Assembly: GCF_963576615.1 (NCBI RefSeq)
Contig: NC_088712.1
Span: 57,372,010 to 57,436,009 of the forward strand
Length of the DNA: 64,000 nt
Reading direction: 5' to 3'
DNA from: Watersipora subatra
Lineage: Eukaryota; Bryozoa; Gymnolaemata; Cheilostomatida; Watersiporidae
The translations under genes and the position numbers were made by a program. This document shows, in pieces, positions 59,518-64,000 of this stretch; within the stretch, counting starts at the first letter, position 1, and each line of letters starts with the position of its first letter. Under the pieces are notes generated by a model that ran no database searches, was not told the origin of the DNA, and saw only the letters and a program-made list of their open reading frames with translations.

Positions 59518-60160
59518 ATTTCTGCACTGTCAGATTTATGCCAGGTGTCTCAGTTATGGAATACGCACTCTCCTCTATGCCATTCACACCTAGTCATTTT
59601 CTAATGGTTCTTTTTCTCTTGCTGCCATAGCAACCAACGCTGTGATCTAGCCAACTCGTGTTTATTACAAGTTTTGCTGTAAGTATATGTCATCTGCTGA
59701 CGGCGCATCATATTTCAAGATCATATTTCTTCTGTTTGCAATTTTTAGTACCAAACTATGTTCAGAAAATTTCCTCACTCGCATTTCGCTTGCTCGTATA
59801 TTTTTTTGAAATTGTTAACTTTTTCATTCCGATATTTATTTTTATTTTACACCGAAGAAATCTCTGTTGTATATTTTTTTGTATGGAGGGACTTGTTTTT
59901 ATGCCCTATATTGGAGGCATGTTAGCTGGTTGTGTGCTATCCAGAAGGTAGTGGTTCCTTACAGAGAGTTTTTCTGTGAAGTGTAAAACATGTAGAGTTA
60001 CATAAATCTAGCTCTCTTGAAGGATGCATTTAATAACACTGATGTGTGGGTTACACTATTTGGATCAATGTTGTATTATAATATATAGCTATGCCAGATA
60101 TTCATAAATATATAAACACAAGATGAATTTAAATACACGGCTTCGGACTCCTGCAAGATG
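59518..60160. other. Convergent 3' region between the MANSC gene and DRC8
   Basis: It should contain both 3' untranslated regions. A 97-codon frame (59658-59951) is hydrophobic without family features, and I do not call it a gene. Confidence 0.4.
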
Positions 60161-61867
60161 CTAGCTGTTGAAATCTTCCTCCACAGTCAAGAGTGGAATA
60201 AATTCTTTGAATGTGATGTTTCCTTTGTCATCTATAGCTGTTGACATCATTTCTTCCATCTCCTCATCATTGAACGGTTCTCCTATGAGTATACAGTATA
60301 TTAATGTGTATGAAGCAAAATACAACAGCTCTTTTTAACAGCGTCCACCTTCAATCAATCGGTGACAGACAATTCCAAAAGTTTTTTTATTGTATGCTTG
60401 ACAAAGACAGCTGGTGAAAAATGTGTGCCTGTAGCAGGTGAAACAATTGAACAATTTTTCAAATTAGGGGTTTAATAACATATAAAGTGCAGTACATTCA
60501 AGTCTTAAGCCATGCCATGAAGCACACTATAAACCTAACTGGTATTTTCATTTATGGAAAGCCAGTTTTATTTATTATTTATTTTAATTCAATAAATTTT
60601 CATTTATTGAATTAAAATATTTGAGCTTCACGGTGTCACATGTTTTATTTAACCTCTAAAATTAATGGCTCATGCTTGTAGATTTTTCAAATTTCAAAGT
60701 TCCTGTCCAGAATGAAGATGAGACCAACCCTCGGTTGTCAAGTACTGCTTCAGTAGATCCTGTGTAAGGTATCCCTTCCCATCTCTGTCAAGCGTCTGAA
60801 ATGCTCTTAGTATTTTATCATCACTGTGTGGGCGATAGTTTTTGCTCATAATGGCTAGTGTCATGACTGGAAGAAATCTCTCTAGCCTCACACAACCGGC
60901 TGCATCCTCCTCCTCTATCTACAAGTTACACAGAGAAGTAGTTTAATAATTCGGAAAGTAACATTTTATTTGCGAACCATGCTGCTGGTAGTATTGACGT
61001 ACCTCAGCTAGTACATCAGTCAACTCATTTTCTGTCGGACATAGATCCAGTGATCTCATTATAGTTCCTATTTCTCTAACATCGACTGTCTTGTTACCTT
61101 CGTGGTCGAAAACGTCAAAGGCCTCTTCTATTCTCTTCTGAACCTTTTGGACAGCAGCCTCTATAACAAATCTCTCTCATTTTTGATAGAAAGCGCTATA
61201 CCTCTAGTCAGATGATAATCTCAAAGAAACATTGCTTCTAGTGAAACGGGACTGGCATTTCTGGATCAAATGGTCAACTATTAAATACTAACTTTTATGC
61301 ATATATGCTAAATACTACATATTAGCCATTAAATAGGTATAGGAATTTAACTATTCGGCCTAGTAATATTGGTCATAAGCACATATGCATTTAACTAGGC
61401 ACACATAAAATTAAAAGTACACTAGCTACAAAGACATAGCACAAAGAGAAGAAAAAACTTGACACTCACAAAATATAGTACAATATAATACACATGCAAA
61501 AAGATGTTGAGAATTGTTTTCGTCTTGTATCGAACATAATCATGTATGGATAAAATTAATAAAGTTAGTTTGGCACAACGGTATTGAGGTTGTCTGCTCT
61601 ATAATTGCATATTAGGAACATTACAAACGGTCTAGAGTTTTTAGTTAAATATATGTGACAAAATGGAGATCGTATGAAAAATATACAATCGTATGATAAC
61701 GAGTAAAAACCTGAGACATTCTCGGGGAACTATAATTATAATTCAATTTTTTTTAATAACGATAGTATATCTTAAAACAAGTAAAAATGATAAACTTGCT
61801 ACAACCATAACTACTAACCAGTTTCTTGATTGCCACTTTCATTGCCAGATACGTCTGGTTCTGACAT
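60161..61867 (-). CDS. EFCAB2: Dynein regulatory complex subunit 8 / EF-hand protein EFCAB2
   Basis: DRC8 is an EF-hand subunit of the nexin-dynein regulatory complex on axonemal doublets of motile cilia and flagella. Four minus-strand exons join in phase (61819-61867, 61003-61160, 60729-60918, 60161-60282) to give 172 residues, close to the human length of about 160-170. Signature stretches are AFDVFDHEGNKTVDVREIGT, CPTENEL, ERFLPVM, NYRPHSDDKILRAF and GEPFNDEEMEEMM. The first EF loop (D-H-E-G-N-K-T-V-D-V-R-E) has acceptable calcium ligands. The loop DRDGKGYLTQDL has Leu where a Glu is usual at position 12, so it probably binds poorly. The exon 3 donor at 60728 was chosen because it restores GEPF; reading on gives a stop at 60694. 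It diverges from the ankyrin gene across 394 bp. Confidence 0.92.
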
Positions 61868-62261
61868 AATATAGAACTAGAGTGTAAGAAAAATATGCCT
61901 TTAGTAGATGAAATTTGTTGAAGTTCACCAACTTGTCAGATCGGATATAATAACCTTGACCCGTTGCTATAGCACAACTATGAAGATCTGCAATAATATT
62001 GCTAGCTTCATATTTCTTGCTGGTTGGGGTGGGTAGACAACAGACGTTCTTAAACATCATACCGGTATAACCGTCGTGAAATGTCGTTGTCTTAACGATA
62101 TTCCATATACATCGGAGTAGCCTTTACATTTATTGAATTTTTATATGAACGGCTCTTCAAAAATGTCAAGGCTGCAGGTTACACCGTTGCAGTAGCGAAG
62201 CGACGTTAACAACAACCTATTAAAAAAAGTAAGACGATTATTATGAAATAAAGTTTTAATA
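61868..62261. promoter_or_regulatory. Shared 394-bp upstream region of DRC8 and the ankyrin gene
   Basis: The two start codons diverge across this spacer. I see no TATA box. Common regulation, for example in ciliated cells, is an inference from the arrangement and from what DRC8 does. Confidence 0.45.
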
Positions 62262-62792
62262 ATGGCTTTTATGCCTTTGAGTTATCGCCTTTTGGAGGCT
62301 GCAACCAATGGTGACATTAGCCTTTTAAGAAAATTGTTTCACAACAAAGTCAAGACAGAATCGGTCGATGAGAATGGCAATACACCTTTGATGTTAGCAG
62401 TGTTACACAACCATGTTTTTGCCGCTGAGCTGTTGTTGGAGTATGGAGCCAATATTGAACACTTTAACGATTTACACCATCGATCAGTTCATTTGGCTGC
62501 AATGAATAACAATGAAGAGATGTTGATTCTTCTACTCAGCAGAGGCGCTCAGTTCAAGCATCCAAACCACGAAGGTTTTTTGCCCATCCAGTTAACTCAT
62601 ACAGACTCGAAGGTATATAATGTATTATATAATGCTCAAAATAATGTAATGCCCGATGAACTAGAGAAGGTTAACGATGTTCCAATTATCCCAACTTATA
62701 CGATTCCGTTACCCAAAGTAAAAACTGATAAAGGAAAGAAAGACAAGAAGAAGGGTGGAAAAGCGAAAAAGAAAGGCAAAAGAAAGAAATAA
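62262..62792 (+). CDS. Small ankyrin-repeat protein with lysine-rich tail, single exon
   Basis: The 176 residues hold about four ankyrin repeats: roughly 7-36 (LLEAATNGDISLLRKLF), 39-70 (GNTPLMLAVLHNHVFAAELLL), 73-103 (RSVHLAAMNNNEEMLILLLSRG) and a partial one at 104-130. After a spacer with prolines (PIIPTYTIPLPK) the C-terminus is almost entirely Lys/Gly (155-176), suggesting nucleic-acid or tubulin contact, or a nuclear signal. There is no intron, unlike the other genes here. AATAAA overlaps the stop codon and occurs again near 62860. The start is the first ATG after an AT-rich leader, followed by ATG at codon 4. I cannot name an orthologue; the gene is real because the repeats are well formed across the whole frame. 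Confidence 0.85.
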   Translation: MAFMPLSYRLLEAATNGDISLLRKLFHNKVKTESVDENGNTPLMLAVLHNHVFAAELLLEYGANIEHFNDLHHRSVHLAAMNNNEEMLILLLSRGAQFKHPNHEGFLPIQLTHTDSKVYNVLYNAQNNVMPDELEKVNDVPIIPTYTIPLPKVKTDKGKKDKKKGGKAKKKGKRKK

Positions 62793-63319
62793 AGTATAAG
62801 TATATACGAATAGCATATATTACGATATTTTGCCATGTTGTGGTAAGTTTTTGACTAAAATAAATTTTATTATAAGTATTTTATCACCACCATTTTACCT
62901 TTCTGACAAGTCGCTGCTAGTTTAAACTGAACTGTTTTATAATTTATTATCTGTTTATCATTTGCTGCAATAAGTGCTATTTGTGGTTATTGAAGTCATT
63001 AATGTATCATTGTTTGCAAATAATTTCATTTGGTGGATATTTTTAGCCACCATAGTTTTAGATATGGCGCCTTGCATTACTATACTAAAATTCTTTATAT
63101 GTGTATATTAATTTACAGGATTTCATATTTTGCTGGTAGCTGTTAAGTTAATAATAAAAATTTCACGTATTTCTTTTTAATAAAATATATTTTTGGTAAC
63201 TCTTAAATCAAACAAATTCCTTCAAAAAGTATTAACATCTTCCTATACATCTTCCTCTAGGATTTGTAGCACCAGTTTGTGAAATGTTCATAATCGGAGG
63301 ATGCTGAAGGCTAAGTTTG
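62793..63319. other. Convergent 3' spacer
   Basis: AT-rich, with several AATAAA motifs on the plus strand (for example near 62860) that could end the ankyrin transcript. No gene is seen. Confidence 0.4.
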
Positions 63320-63477
63320 TTATTCAACAGGAATTTTGGCTGGTAGTCTGGCTGCTTCAAGATCATAGGAAATCATGGCCATCTTTGTAACGTCGTCCTC
63401 TGTCGCTTTCGCTGGCAACTTATCTTCGTGTATAGAAGGCGGTCTTGCCAGTCTCAACTTTGACAGAGGTTTTTTTT
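63320..63477 (-). CDS. Terminal exon of an unrecognised gene
   Basis: On the minus strand an acceptor (TTTTTCTAG-type, at 63478-63480) precedes a hydrophilic stretch of about 52 codons (KKPLSKLRLARPPSIHEDKL ... MAMISYDLEAARLPAKIPVE) ending in TAA at 63320-63322. The composition, the splice site and the lack of low complexity support real coding sequence. I do not recognise the family. Upstream exons should lie beyond 63480, but none was identified before the window ends. Confidence 0.5.
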
Positions 63478-63480
63478 CTA

Positions 63481-64000
63481 GAATGATTTTACATAAAATT
63501 TTGATTTGAAGGCATACTATCAAATTCTACAAAGTCTGGCAAACGGAATGTAATTCGCGCAATACAAATCTGAACGATTCTGAAAATCAGGTGAGGTTTC
63601 CAGTCATGAGTGGCACTATTCGTCTGGAATCCACTACCGCGAAATCTTAGGTCGTAATGGCTCCGGAGTTGTTATTAAACTAACTGTGTTGCTATTTATT
63701 GCTGATAAGATTACCATCTTGGCAAATTCAAAGATGATTGTAATACAAATTAATTGATCTCTTTCCCTTTTTCACTAATATCTTTGAACTGATCAACACA
63801 TCATCTCAATCTGTTTTTTTATGTATATCTCGATACTTTTGAGCGAGTGAAACTTGTACAAGCAATTGCTGATTTTAAGGCTACTGCTAGGTTTAAAACG
63901 ATCAACAAAATCAATTTTTTGCTTAAATTTATTGTTGCAAAGAAAAAATTTACAAAAAAAGATTGCTATGGTGATATTGGTCTATGGCATGGCTTCCCGC
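63481..64000. other. Right edge of the window, no recognised feature
   Basis: Probably intron of the gene whose last exon is at 63320-63477. I see no domain-bearing frame or repeat end. Confidence 0.35.

Overview
This is eukaryotic, animal-type DNA: AT-rich, with short exons, GT-AG introns and many small transposable elements. The protein set (HRD1/synoviolin, a PPP1R14 PP1 inhibitor, a MANSC/EGF/LDLa membrane protein, the ciliary EF-hand protein DRC8/EFCAB2) together with P-type, Tigger-like, piggyBac-like and Helitron-like elements points to an invertebrate metazoan. A lophotrochozoan such as a mollusc or bryozoan is plausible, but I cannot name the species.

Layout. Positions 1977-23548 (minus) hold eleven exons of SYVN1/HRD1, the ER-associated-degradation ubiquitin ligase; its C-terminal exons lie beyond the left edge. 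Its introns carry tandem repeats, Helitron-like ends, a 4.9-kb P-type transposon (8064-12962) with terminal inverted repeats and an 8-bp target duplication but a broken transposase, and a Tigger-like element (17851-19107). Just 5' of the SYVN1 start sits a 2.67-kb element with ~950-bp inverted arms (23825-26498). Positions 27845-46483 (minus) hold a complete four-exon PPP1R14-type gene, including a 33-bp micro-exon, spread over 18.6 kb of repeat-rich introns. Positions 46997-59517 (plus) hold a seven-exon type I membrane protein with signal peptide, MANSC, EGF-like and LDLa domains, a long stalk, one membrane helix and a basic tail. Positions 60161-61867 (minus) hold four exons of DRC8/EFCAB2. 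Positions 62262-62792 (plus) hold a single-exon ankyrin-repeat gene, and 63320-63477 (minus) is the last exon of an unrecognised gene.

Two pairs are head-to-head over short spacers: PPP1R14 with the MANSC gene (513 bp) and DRC8 with the ankyrin gene (394 bp), suggesting shared promoters. Otherwise the genes do unrelated jobs (protein quality control, phosphatase control, cell surface, cilium); there is no operon. Between exons the window is a patchwork of MITEs, foldback elements, a probable solo LTR, a tRNA-type SINE and several minisatellites. Exon limits were set by hand from conserved protein sequence, GT/AG sites and matching phases. No alignment or transcript data were available.
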